Position numbers and translations under genes: made by a program. This document shows, in pieces, positions 15,332-23,251 of a DNA stretch of 64,000 nucleotides; position 1 is the stretch's first letter; each line of letters starts with the position of its first letter. The notes beneath the pieces were generated by a model, which was not told where the DNA came from, made no database searches, and saw only the letters and a program-made list of their open reading frames with translations. Source of the DNA: Achromobacter sp. UMC71 (GTDB taxonomy: Bacteria; Pseudomonadota; Gammaproteobacteria; Burkholderiales; Burkholderiaceae_B); the NCBI RefSeq assembly GCF_014170305.1, contig NZ_LZZT01000018.1:62001-126000 (forward strand). The letters are read 5' to 3'.

Positions 15332-16524
15332 AAACGTCTTTCGCCGCCGCCTTGACCGCCACCGCGCTGGCCCTGCCGTTTGCCCCGGTGCAGGCCGCCG
15401 ATGCCTTCGCGTCGTGCCTGGCGCAGTTGCGCGCCCCCGCTGCCAAGGCAGGTGTGTCCGGCGCCACCTTCGATACCCACACCGCGGGCCTGGCGCCCGA
15501 CATGGCGGTGATCGGCCTGCTGGACGCACAGCCTGAATTCAAGACGCCGATCTGGGACTACATGGCGGCGCTGGTCGATGACGAACGCGTGGCCGATGGC
15601 CGGGCCGGCATGGACCGTTGGCGCGCCGACCTGGACCGGGCCGCATCCCGCTATGGCGTGGACCCGGCCACCATTGCGGCGGTGTGGGGCGTGGAAAGCA
15701 ATTACGGCCGCACGCTGGGCGGACGGCCGCTGCTCACGTCGCTGTCGACGTTGTCGTGCTTTGGCAGGCGGCAGGCGTATTTCCGCGGGGAATTCTTCGC
15801 CGCGCTCAAGATCGTGCAGGACGAGCACATCGCGCCCGAAAAACTGACCGGTTCTTGGGCGGGCGCCTTCGGCCAGACCCAGTTCATGCCCTCGACCTAC
15901 CTGCGGCTGGCGGTGGATTTCGACGGCGACGGCCGCCGCGACCTGATCGACAGCGTGCCCGACGCCTTGGCGTCCACCGCCAATTTCCTCAAACGCGCAG
16001 GCTGGAACAGCAACCTGGATTGGGGCTACGAGGTCAAGCTGCCGGCGGGGCTGAACACAGCCGGGGCGGGGCGCAAGAACAAGCGCCCGCTGTCATCCTG
16101 GGCGGGCCAGGGCGTGACCCGCGCCGACGGCAAGCCGCTGCCGCCCGGCGACACGCCGGCCGGGTTGTTGCTGCCGGCCGGCCGCCAGGGGCCGGCGTTC
16201 CTGGTGACCCGTAATTTCGATGCACTGTATTCCTACAATGCGGCGGAAAGCTATGGGCTGGCGATTGCGCATCTGTCCGACCGTCTGCGGGGCGGCGGCC
16301 CGCTGGTGCAGGCCTGGCCGACAGACGACCCGGGCCTGTCGCGGGCCGAGCGGCGCGAGTTGCAGCGCCTGCTGATTGCCCGGGGCTATGAACTCGGAGA
16401 ACCCGATGGCATGATCGGCGCCCGCACCCGCGAAGCCTTGCAGGCGGCGCAGCGCCAGCTGGGCCTGCCGGCGGACGGCCGGGCCGGGCAGAAGGCGCTC
16501 AAGGCGCTGCGTGGCGGGGGCTGA
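15328..16524 (+). CDS. periplasmic lytic murein transglycosylase, MltB-like with C-terminal PG-binding domain
   Basis: 398 residues. Signal peptide 1-23 (ending VQA-AD), a transglycosylase domain of the MltB type (about 25-310) and a C-terminal PG_binding_1 domain (about 325-398; LSRAERRELQRLLIARGY, GEPDGMIGARTREAL). The catalytic Glu is in AAVWGVESNYGRTLGG; SWAGAFGQTQFMPSTYLR is the typical second motif. It cleaves glycan strands of peptidoglycan to 1,6-anhydro-muropeptides. There is no lipobox, so it should be soluble in the periplasm, unlike the lipoprotein MltB-like enzyme at 59082. It overlaps the MOSC stop by 4 bases. Confidence 0.9.
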   Translation: MKTSFAAALTATALALPFAPVQAADAFASCLAQLRAPAAKAGVSGATFDTHTAGLAPDMAVIGLLDAQPEFKTPIWDYMAALVDDERVADGRAGMDRWRADLDRAASRYGVDPATIAAVWGVESNYGRTLGGRPLLTSLSTLSCFGRRQAYFRGEFFAALKIVQDEHIAPEKLTGSWAGAFGQTQFMPSTYLRLAVDFDGDGRRDLIDSVPDALASTANFLKRAGWNSNLDWGYEVKLPAGLNTAGAGRKNKRPLSSWAGQGVTRADGKPLPPGDTPAGLLLPAGRQGPAFLVTRNFDALYSYNAAESYGLAIAHLSDRLRGGGPLVQAWPTDDPGLSRAERRELQRLLIARGYELGEPDGMIGARTREALQAAQRQLGLPADGRAGQKALKALRGGG

Positions 16525-16635
16525 GCGCGCCGCGAAAGACAAGTTTTGCAAAGTTCGGTGACCGGGCCGGCGGGATGACAGGATTTGCGCCGGCGTGGGC
16601 CTATACTGGATTTCCGATTTTCCTGGAGCACGGCG

Positions 16636-17049
16636 ATGAGTCTATTGGATACCTTGGCCTCGATGGCCGGCGGCGGTCAGCAAGGGGGCTCGGCCTCGTT
16701 GCTGCCTGCCCTGATCGAACAACTGAACAAGTACCCCGGCGGCCTGTCCGGCCTGATCGCCAGCTTCCAGCAGGGCGGCCTGGGCGAGATCGTCTCGTCG
16801 TGGGTGGGCAAGGGGCAGAACCTGCCCGTCAGCGCCGACCAGCTCGGCCAGGTGCTGGACCCGGGCGTGGTCAGTGAACTGGCCGCCAAGACCGGCCAGG
16901 ACACCAACTCGGTGCTGGGCTCCCTGTCCTCGCTGTTGCCGCAATTGGTCGACAAGGCCACGCCCGACGGCGCCGTCCAGCCGGGCCACACCTTCAATCC
17001 GACCGACCTGCTGGCCTCGCTGTCCGGCCTGTTCGGCAACCGCGGCTGA
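16636..17049 (+). CDS. YidB-like DUF937 protein
   Basis: 137 residues beginning MSLLDTLASMAGGGQQGG. The Gly/Leu/Ser-rich sequence, the LPALIEQLNKYPGGLSGLI segment, FQQGGLGEIVSSWVGKGQN and PDQL-type middle (SADQLGQVLDPGVVSELA) match the YidB/DUF937 family. No signal peptide or membrane helix. Function unknown. GGAG upstream of ATG provides a plausible SD. It is separated from the preceding transglycosylase by 111 bases and the next gene starts 32 bases later. Confidence 0.82.
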   Translation: MSLLDTLASMAGGGQQGGSASLLPALIEQLNKYPGGLSGLIASFQQGGLGEIVSSWVGKGQNLPVSADQLGQVLDPGVVSELAAKTGQDTNSVLGSLSSLLPQLVDKATPDGAVQPGHTFNPTDLLASLSGLFGNRG

Positions 17050-17081
17050 ATGCGGTCAGGAACACGCTCCTGACGCGCCCG

Positions 17082-18059
17082 TTGCCCCAGTCCGTATTAC
17101 GCCGGCGCCTGTTGCAGGCGCTGGCGGTCGGCGCGCTTGCGCCCCTGGCAGCCTGCGCGCCGCCGATCTCGCTGAACGCGACCTTCCTGCAGTTGTGGCT
17201 CAGCCACCTGGACCTGACTGCCGATGATTGGCGCCGCCGCATCACGGCCTATCGGCGCCTGGGCTGCCGCGAAATCTTCCTGCAATGGACCGGCCTGGAA
17301 GGCGGGCGGCCGGACGACTGGATGGCGCCCAAGGCCATGCTGGACGCGATTTTCGACGAGGCCGAGCGCAGCGGCCTGGGCGTGCACGTGGGGCTGCCCT
17401 ACGACCAGCGCTGGTGGAACATCCTGGCCTCGCCCGATGACACGGCGCTGGCCGCCTACCTGGACCACACCCGCGACCGCGGCGTGGCCTACATGCAAAG
17501 CGCGGCGTGGTCCAAGCGCCGCAATTTCCGCGGCTGGTACCTGCCGTACGAATTAGAGCAGTACAACTGGTCGAGCCCCGAGCGCCAGGCCTTGCTGGTG
17601 TCCTGGCTGGACGCGTTCAGCCGCGCCGCGCTGGCCACCAGCTACCGCGTGCCGACCATCTCCACCTATTTCAGCCGCCTGGGCGGCGACGGCTCGCTGA
17701 CCAAGTTATGGGCGCGGGTGCTGGACCACGTGCGTATCCACCCCATGATCCAGGACGGCGTGGGCGTGGCAGGCCTGGCAAACTACCAGTCGCTGGAACC
17801 GCTGCATGACATGCTGCTCAAGCGCCGGGCGCCGTTCGACCTGGTCATGGAACTGTTCGAGGAATTGCCTTCGGGCAGCACCGACGGCACTACCTTCAAG
17901 GCACGCTCGGCCGACTTCGACCGGGTCAAGCAGCAGTGGGCGGTCGCGCGCGGTTACGGCGCCAAGCGCGTGGTGGCGTTCACGGTGGATCCGTGGGTCA
18001 TCGGCGATACGCCCGAAGCCCAGGCGCTGATGCGCGCCTGGATGGCGGCGCGTGTCTGA
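17082..18059 (+). CDS. DUF4434-like lipoprotein with predicted TIM-barrel domain
   Basis: 325 residues from a TTG start (no ATG is available in frame upstream before the previous stop; CTG at 17070 is an alternative). The N-terminus has Arg residues (LRRRLLQ), a hydrophobic stretch and the lipobox LAAC, so it is probably a lipoprotein. The body reads NATFLQLWLSHLDLTADDWR, REIFLQWTG, LGVHVGLPYDQRWW, FRGWYLPYELEQYNWSS and AFTVDPWVIG. This strand-helix pattern and the W/Y-rich motifs resemble the DUF4434 glycoside-hydrolase-like family. Substrate unknown. It converges on the exopolysaccharide operon, so a role in a surface glycan is conceivable but unproven. Confidence 0.55.
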   Translation: MPQSVLRRRLLQALAVGALAPLAACAPPISLNATFLQLWLSHLDLTADDWRRRITAYRRLGCREIFLQWTGLEGGRPDDWMAPKAMLDAIFDEAERSGLGVHVGLPYDQRWWNILASPDDTALAAYLDHTRDRGVAYMQSAAWSKRRNFRGWYLPYELEQYNWSSPERQALLVSWLDAFSRAALATSYRVPTISTYFSRLGGDGSLTKLWARVLDHVRIHPMIQDGVGVAGLANYQSLEPLHDMLLKRRAPFDLVMELFEELPSGSTDGTTFKARSADFDRVKQQWAVARGYGAKRVVAFTVDPWVIGDTPEAQALMRAWMAARV

Positions 18060-18084
18060 CACGGCCGCCTGCGGGCGTTCAGAC
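18054..18084. terminator. stem-loop at the end of the exopolysaccharide operon
   Basis: GTCTGA (18054-18059) pairs with TCAGAC (18079-18084), with CGCC/GGCG inside. It overlaps the stop codons of both convergent genes. No T run, so it is a weak candidate for a bidirectional terminator. Confidence 0.35.
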
Positions 18085-19209
18085 GAAGCCGCGGCCGATG
18101 ATTTCCCGCATGATTTCGCTGCTGCCGCCGAAGATGCGCAGTGCGCGCGCATCCACCCAGGCGCGGCCGATGCCGTATTCCGCCATATAGCCATAGCCGC
18201 CGTACAGCTGCAACAGGTCATCCAGCACCGTACCCTGCATTTCGGTGGCGTTGAGCTTGGCGATGGCGGCGGTGGTGGAGTCCAGTTCGCCAGCCATTTG
18301 GCGGGCCAGGCAGTCGTCCAGGAACACCCGTAGCATGGTGCTCTGGGCGCGCGCGCTGGCCAGCTTGAAGCGCGAGTTCTGGTAGTCGATGACGCGGCGG
18401 CCGAAGACCTTGCGGTTGCGGGCGTATTCAGCGGCTTCATCCAGCATGCCTTCCAGCGATGCCCCGGCGCGTAGTGCGATTGCCAGGCGTTCGCGCGCCA
18501 GTTCCCGTGTCATGTATTCGAAGGCGGCGTGCTCCTGGCCCAGCAGGCAGTCGGCGGGCAGGCGCAGGTCATCGAAATACAGCTCGCAGGTGTCCTGGCA
18601 GTGCTGGCCGATCTTGCTCAGCGCCGGGCCCTTGGTGAAGCCCGGCAGGCCTTCTTCGACGCAGAACAGCGACAGGCCGCGCGCGCCCAGGTCGGGATCG
18701 GTGCTGGCCAGCACGACGCAGAGGCCGGCATTGACGCCATTGGTGATGAAGGTCTTCTGGCCATTCAACACGTAATGGTCGCCGTCGCGCCGTGCGCGGG
18801 TGCGCACGGCTTTCAGGTCGCTGCCCGCGCCGGGTTCGGTCAACGCGATGGCGCCGATCAGTTCGCCCCGGGTCATGGCGGGCAGCCAGCGTTCTTTCTG
18901 GGCGGTCGTTCCGAGGGTGTCCAGGTAGGGCGACACCATGTCGGAGTGAATCGAAAAGCCGATGCCCAGGTAGTTCGAACGCGCCAGCTCTTCGATGACG
19001 ACGGCGGCGTGGCCGAAATCGCCGCCCAGCCCATAGGGGTCGGGCAAGGCGCAGTTGAGCAGGCCCTCTTCGCCCGCGCGGCGCCAGAGCGTACGCGGCA
19101 CGATGCCGGCCCTTTCCCATTCGGCGTAATGAGGGGCGATCTCTTCGGCGATAAAGCGCCGGACCTGGTCGCGGAAAAGCTCGTGGTCATCCCTGAATAC
19201 GCGGCGCAT
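18079..19209 (-). CDS. acyl-CoA dehydrogenase, LCAD-like, last gene of the exopolysaccharide operon
   Basis: 376 residues with the flavin-dependent acyl-CoA dehydrogenase layout: IGAIALTEPGAGSDL, YVLNGQKTFITNG, EYARNRKVFGRR, QLYGGYGYMAEY and IFGGSSEIMREIIGR. The position used for the catalytic Glu in MCAD (YEG) is Gly, but the sequence is closest to long-chain (LCAD) enzymes, where the base lies in the helix before RKxFG; LDEAAEYA there keeps a Glu. It starts only 9 bases after the AlgF-like gene, with AAGGAGG as SD, so it is in the same transcript. It may oxidise the acyl group used for polysaccharide modification, or an acyl-CoA precursor; its link could also be incidental. Confidence 0.85.
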   Translation of the reverse strand: MRRVFRDDHELFRDQVRRFIAEEIAPHYAEWERAGIVPRTLWRRAGEEGLLNCALPDPYGLGGDFGHAAVVIEELARSNYLGIGFSIHSDMVSPYLDTLGTTAQKERWLPAMTRGELIGAIALTEPGAGSDLKAVRTRARRDGDHYVLNGQKTFITNGVNAGLCVVLASTDPDLGARGLSLFCVEEGLPGFTKGPALSKIGQHCQDTCELYFDDLRLPADCLLGQEHAAFEYMTRELARERLAIALRAGASLEGMLDEAAEYARNRKVFGRRVIDYQNSRFKLASARAQSTMLRVFLDDCLARQMAGELDSTTAAIAKLNATEMQGTVLDDLLQLYGGYGYMAEYGIGRAWVDARALRIFGGSSEIMREIIGRGFV

Positions 19210-19218
19210 GCGGCCTCC

Positions 19219-19905
19219 TTACTTGCTATAGGGATCCGTGGCGCTGACTTGCCCGCTCAAGGTGGGGGCGGTGGGGCCGCCAGTGAGAAACAAGCTGTAG
19301 TGGTCGCCGGGCTGCAGCGCGGGCAACGGCAAGGATGGCGAAAGCACCGTGCCGCAGCCGGCCGCCAGCGATGCGCTGACGGGGTTGATGGCCCGTGCCG
19401 CCGAGGCGCCGGGTTTCACTTCCTGGAACAGGGTCGGGCCGCTCGGGCTGACCGCCAGCGTGGCGCCGGGGCAATCAGCCGCCAGGTTGTAGAAACGCAG
19501 TTCGGCCTTGAGCGCGTCCTGCGCGCCGTTGCTGTCGTCCACCAGCGCGTAGGTGACTTTGACGCCGTCGCGGTGCATCACCAGTGTGCTGAAGGTATCG
19601 GGCGCCACCTGCAGGCTGGCGACCGGCTTGCCGTCGACCAGCACATTGAACGCCTGGTTGCCCTTGACGATGGCATAGGTGCTGGCCGGCTTGGTCGGCC
19701 CGATTTCCTGCGCCGGGCCGTTGGCGATCTGTACGCGGAACGGACCCACCTCCGGGTTGACCACCCGAACGAACGACGATCCGGCGGGCGGCCGCGCGGC
19801 GTAGAGTTGAGCGAATGCGCCCTCGGCATGCGCGGCGCCGCCGCCGGTGGCCAAGCCCAGCGACAATGCCACTGCCAGGGTACGGAAACGAACGTAACGG
19901 GTCAT
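19219..19905 (-). CDS. AlgF-like periplasmic adaptor of polysaccharide acylation
   Basis: 228 residues with a signal peptide (about 1-27, AHA-EG). The body has the AlgF pattern: LYAARPPAGSSFVRVVNPE, IVKGNQAFNVLVDG, then a second beta domain with LRFYNLAADCPGATLAV and ARAINPVSASLAAGC. In alginate acetylation AlgF links the membrane acyltransferase AlgI to the periplasmic transferases AlgJ and AlgX. Here homologues of those partners lie in the same operon. The ATG overlaps the stop of the ligase gene (ATGA). Two Cys residues in the second domain could form a disulfide. The similarity is recognisable but distant. Confidence 0.72.
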   Translation of the reverse strand: MTRYVRFRTLAVALSLGLATGGGAAHAEGAFAQLYAARPPAGSSFVRVVNPEVGPFRVQIANGPAQEIGPTKPASTYAIVKGNQAFNVLVDGKPVASLQVAPDTFSTLVMHRDGVKVTYALVDDSNGAQDALKAELRFYNLAADCPGATLAVSPSGPTLFQEVKPGASAARAINPVSASLAAGCGTVLSPSLPLPALQPGDHYSLFLTGGPTAPTLSGQVSATDPYSK

Positions 19906-21377
19906 GCTTGGGGCTCCGGTCTTTTGCTCAGGCGGACCTCCAGGTACAAGCGTTCAAGTTGCTTGCGGTCCGCCTTGTCGGTGCTGGTTGTCGGGAACCG
20001 GTGGCACGCCAGCAGTTCGGACGGAATCATGTAGGGCGGCAGCCGGCGGCCCAGGGCGGTCTTCCAGTCCTGCAGCGCCGCGGGCAGCGGTTGCAGGCCT
20101 GCGGGGCCGGCCTCGGCGGGTTCGACGAACCCGATCAATCGGATGATAGCGCCATCGGGCCTGCGCAGCGCAACGGTCGCGCCGGCCCGCGCGCCCGGCA
20201 GGGCGGCGATGGCGGCGTCGATCTCGGCCAGTTCGATGCGGTAGCCGTGCATCTTGATCTGGTCGTCGACCCGGCCCCGAAAAGTGACCAGATCCTGCGC
20301 ATCGATCTCGCCCAGGTCGCCACTGCGGTAGCCGCGTTTGCCGTTGCGGGTGAACATGCGCTGCGCGTTCAGGTCGGGGCGGTTCAGGTAGCCCCGCATG
20401 ACGTGGTCGCCGGCGATGCTGATTTCGCCGTTCTCGATGAACACCTCGGCATATGGCTTGGCGCGGCCGATGGGGAAGGGATTGGGCGCGCGGGCCCGCA
20501 GGTCGGCGTCGATCTCGACCCAGGTGGTCGAGCAGGTCGCCTCGGTGGGGCCGTAGGAGTTGATGATGCGCACATCGGGAAAGCGCCGCCAGAGTTCTTC
20601 GGCCAGCGTCGGCGTCAGCGACTCGGCGCCGAACACGAAGACGCGCAGCTGCGGCAGGTGGGCGCGGTCGAAGTCCGGGTTGAACAGCTGTTGGCGCACG
20701 AACGACGGCGTGGAGGCCCAGACGTTGATGCCGGTCGTGGCCAGGTAGTTCACGAAGGTGTCGCGCTGCGCGATGGTCTCGCGCGGGCACAGCACGCAGG
20801 CGCCGCCCAGTTCCAGGGCGCCGACCCAGTTGAACAGCGAGAAGTCGAAGCTGAACAGCATCTGGTCCATGAACGCGGGGGCCGGCCCCAGGCCCAGGCA
20901 GTCGCGGATCCAGCCCGCGAACAGCGAGACGCTTTCGCGTCCAATCTGCACACCCTTGGGGTCGCCGGTGCTGCCCGACGTGAACATGATGTAGGCCAGG
21001 CCAGCCTCGTCCAACGGCGCGGGCACCGCGCTGCCGGGGGCGAAGGCGCGGGCCTGGGCGTCGTAGCGCAGCCCGGCGTGCACCAGTTCGCCGATCCGGG
21101 CGATGCGTTCGGGCGGATTGATGACATCCACCGGCACGAACGGCACGCGCAGGCGCAGGCAGCCCAGGATCGCCACCAGGAAGGCCGCTTCCTTGTGGCC
21201 GGAGATCACCAGCGGCACACCGGCGGTGACGCCAGCTTTCCGCGCGGCCCGTTCCCAGGCTTGGGTCGCCGTCTGCAGTTCGGCCCAGGTCAATGCGCCC
21301 TGGGCATCCACCACCGCCACGGCGTCGCCGCCGGCAGCGGTATCCGCGAAATCGTAGGCGTTGAAATCGAAACGCAT
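19902..21377 (-). CDS. DltA-like adenylation enzyme (amino acid or acyl activation on a carrier protein)
   Basis: 491 residues, start at 21377 (GGGAGGG SD; upstream extension has no similarity). Adenylation motifs: MFTSGSTGDPKGVQIGRES (A3), FSFDFSLFNW (A4), INVWASTPSF, NSYGPTEAT (A5), GYRSGDLG (A7), FRGRVDDQIKMHGYRIELAEI (A8) and a Lys near the end (STDKADRKQL, A10). It most resembles DltA, which activates D-Ala and loads DltC. The Asp that binds the amino group (SFD) is kept, favouring an amino acid substrate. The DltA Cys of FMFCGE, linked to D-Ala preference, is Gly here (FVFGAE), so the substrate may differ. It lies between the carrier protein gene (22-base gap) and the AlgF-like gene (4-base overlap). 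Confidence 0.85.
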   Translation of the reverse strand: MRFDFNAYDFADTAAGGDAVAVVDAQGALTWAELQTATQAWERAARKAGVTAGVPLVISGHKEAAFLVAILGCLRLRVPFVPVDVINPPERIARIGELVHAGLRYDAQARAFAPGSAVPAPLDEAGLAYIMFTSGSTGDPKGVQIGRESVSLFAGWIRDCLGLGPAPAFMDQMLFSFDFSLFNWVGALELGGACVLCPRETIAQRDTFVNYLATTGINVWASTPSFVRQQLFNPDFDRAHLPQLRVFVFGAESLTPTLAEELWRRFPDVRIINSYGPTEATCSTTWVEIDADLRARAPNPFPIGRAKPYAEVFIENGEISIAGDHVMRGYLNRPDLNAQRMFTRNGKRGYRSGDLGEIDAQDLVTFRGRVDDQIKMHGYRIELAEIDAAIAALPGARAGATVALRRPDGAIIRLIGFVEPAEAGPAGLQPLPAALQDWKTALGRRLPPYMIPSELLACHRFPTTSTDKADRKQLERLYLEVRLSKRPEPQA

Positions 21378-21399
21378 CGTCCAGCCCTCCCAGGAGATG

Positions 21400-21639
21400 T
21401 CAGGCGCGCGGGTGCTCCGCGATGAAGGCCGCCAGCGTATGCACCGACTCGAGGTGCACGTCGATCTCGGTCGGGGGGATCTTGCAGCCGAACTGACGTT
21501 CCACCGCCAGCGCCACATCCACCGCCGACAGCGAGTCGACCAGTCCGGATTCGATCAGCAGGGTATCGGGGTCGACCTTGGTGAGGATGATGCCTTCGAT
21601 CAGGTCAGCCACCTTGGCTTCGATCTCGTTGATGTCCAT
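21400..21639 (-). CDS. acyl/peptidyl carrier protein (DltC-like)
   Basis: 79 residues, mostly helical and acidic. GLVDSLSAVDVAL contains the DSL motif whose Ser receives the phosphopantetheine arm; EIDVHLESVHTLAAFIAEH closes the four-helix bundle. The plan matches DltC and other stand-alone carriers. It precedes the adenylation enzyme gene, which should load it, and follows the MBOAT gene (25-base gap), which should use the charged carrier at the membrane. No phosphopantetheinyl transferase is in the window; a housekeeping one would be needed. Confidence 0.9.
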   Translation of the reverse strand: MDINEIEAKVADLIEGIILTKVDPDTLLIESGLVDSLSAVDVALAVERQFGCKIPPTEIDVHLESVHTLAAFIAEHPRA

Positions 21640-21664
21640 AGCGTGCTCCGCGACCGCGCCGCGG

Positions 21665-23245
21665 TCAGAATTGGAAATAGAGGAACCGGGTTTCCTTGTG
21701 CAGGTTCACCAGGCAGAAAAAGAGCAGGACCAGCATGACGGTCAGCCACGCCAGGTTGGGACGCCAGCGCATCCAGGGGGTGGGCGCTTCCTGGGGCTTG
21801 AACAGCGCCGGCGAATAGCGGCCCAGGATCTGGTGCGCGTTCGGCGTGAACCAGGCGATGCCCAGCAGCACCACAGCATAGATCAGTTGCAGATGATGCC
21901 CGACGAGCACGCGCCAGGCGTCGCCCCAGGCCAGGCCGCCGACGTGCGCCGCCAGGTCCAGCGTTTCCATGCCGCGCAGGCCGATCATGCCTTGCATCAG
22001 CAGCATCGCGTCGCCTACGCCATGGGCGCGGAAGAACGCCTGCGCCACCAGCACGGCCACGAAGGTCAGCAGCACGCAGGCGGCGCGCTTGAACATATTG
22101 AGGTTGCGCGCGGCCGCGGGCTTTCTGCCCACCACGAAAATCCGCCAGGCGTGGTTCACCGACAGGTACATGGCGTGCAGCAGACCGAACACCAGGAACT
22201 GGAAGCCGGCGCCGTGCCACACGCCGGCCAGCGCCATCGTGAACAGCGTGGGGCTGACGATACTGCCGACGAAGCCGCCCAGCGTGCGCACGCCTTCGGC
22301 GCCCACGGGCAGGTTGCGGTTGGTGCGCCACTTGGACACGGCCATGGCCACCGGGTAGTACAGATAGGCCGTCAGGTAGCGCGTCAGCGTCATGTGCCAG
22401 CGCGCCCAGAATTCAATGATGCTGCCCGCCTTGTAGGGCGAATTGAAATTCAGCGGGAAGCTGATGCCGAACATCTTGGCCAGCCCCAGCGCCATGTCCG
22501 AATAGCCCGAAAAGTCGAAGTACAGCTGCAGCGCGTAGCAGAGACTGGCGCCCCACGCCCCCCAGAACTGCAGGTCGCCCGGCGCGGCAAAGCCCGCATC
22601 GGCATAGGGCGCGATGCCGTCGGCCAGCAGCACTTTCTTGGCCAGGCCGATGACGAACAGCATGCCGCCCACGGACAGGTTCTCGGCCTTGAAGCGGTAG
22701 TTCTCGGGCTGTGCGAACTGCGGCATCATCTCTTTGTGATGCAGGATGGGGCCGGCGATCAAGTGCGGAAAGAACGTCACGAACAGCACGTAGCTGAGCA
22801 GGCTGCGTTCCTTGACGACACCGGCGCGGCAGTCCAGCAGGTAGCCGATCTGGGTGAACGTGAAAAAAGAGATGCCCAGCGGCAGGATGATCGAATCCAT
22901 GGTCGAGCTGGTCATGCCCAGGTCGGTCAGGAAGTTCAGGAGCGTCGCAAAGTACTTGTAATGAAACAGCAGCGCCAGGTCGGCGCCCACGCCCAGGCCC
23001 ACGATCAGCCCTTGCAGCCGCGGTTTGGCGGCCGTGTGCAGGATCAGCAGGCTGACCAGGTAATTGAAAGCGATCGACCCGGCCAGCAGCACCACGAACT
23101 GCGGATTCCACCAACCATAGAACACGAAGGACGTCAGGCACAGCCACAGGGCAGCCAGCCGCAGATTCAACCGCCCGGCGCCGTAATACACGGCCAGCGT
23201 GACAGGCAGGAAGACCAGCAGGAACAGGTAGGAATTGAATAGCAT
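21665..23245 (-). CDS. MBOAT-family membrane O-acyltransferase (AlgI/DltB-like)
   Basis: 526 residues with about 11 hydrophobic segments, beginning MLFNSYLFLLVFLPVTLAVY as in AlgI. Characteristic pieces are FFPHLIAGPILHHKEMMPQF, LQLYFDFSGYSDMALGLAK and FNFNSPYKA-type NFNSPYKAGSIIEFWARWHM, and the catalytic-His motif GVWHGAGFQFLVFGLLHA. The family moves acyl groups across the inner membrane: AlgI for acetyl in alginate, DltB for D-Ala from DltC. The neighbouring carrier and ligase genes indicate a DltB-like donor, while the AlgF and AlgJ/X-like neighbours indicate an alginate-like periplasmic relay. Gap of 6 bases to the upstream SGNH gene. Confidence 0.92.
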   Translation of the reverse strand: MLFNSYLFLLVFLPVTLAVYYGAGRLNLRLAALWLCLTSFVFYGWWNPQFVVLLAGSIAFNYLVSLLILHTAAKPRLQGLIVGLGVGADLALLFHYKYFATLLNFLTDLGMTSSTMDSIILPLGISFFTFTQIGYLLDCRAGVVKERSLLSYVLFVTFFPHLIAGPILHHKEMMPQFAQPENYRFKAENLSVGGMLFVIGLAKKVLLADGIAPYADAGFAAPGDLQFWGAWGASLCYALQLYFDFSGYSDMALGLAKMFGISFPLNFNSPYKAGSIIEFWARWHMTLTRYLTAYLYYPVAMAVSKWRTNRNLPVGAEGVRTLGGFVGSIVSPTLFTMALAGVWHGAGFQFLVFGLLHAMYLSVNHAWRIFVVGRKPAAARNLNMFKRAACVLLTFVAVLVAQAFFRAHGVGDAMLLMQGMIGLRGMETLDLAAHVGGLAWGDAWRVLVGHHLQLIYAVVLLGIAWFTPNAHQILGRYSPALFKPQEAPTPWMRWRPNLAWLTVMLVLLFFCLVNLHKETRFLYFQF

Positions 23246-23251
23246 CTCGGG

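Noticed and set aside
19902..21639. Teichoic acid D-alanylation (dlt) operon
   Set aside because: The ligase and carrier resemble DltA and DltC, but the organism is Gram-negative, the genes sit among Nfr and Alg homologues, and the ligase lacks the D-Ala-selecting Cys.
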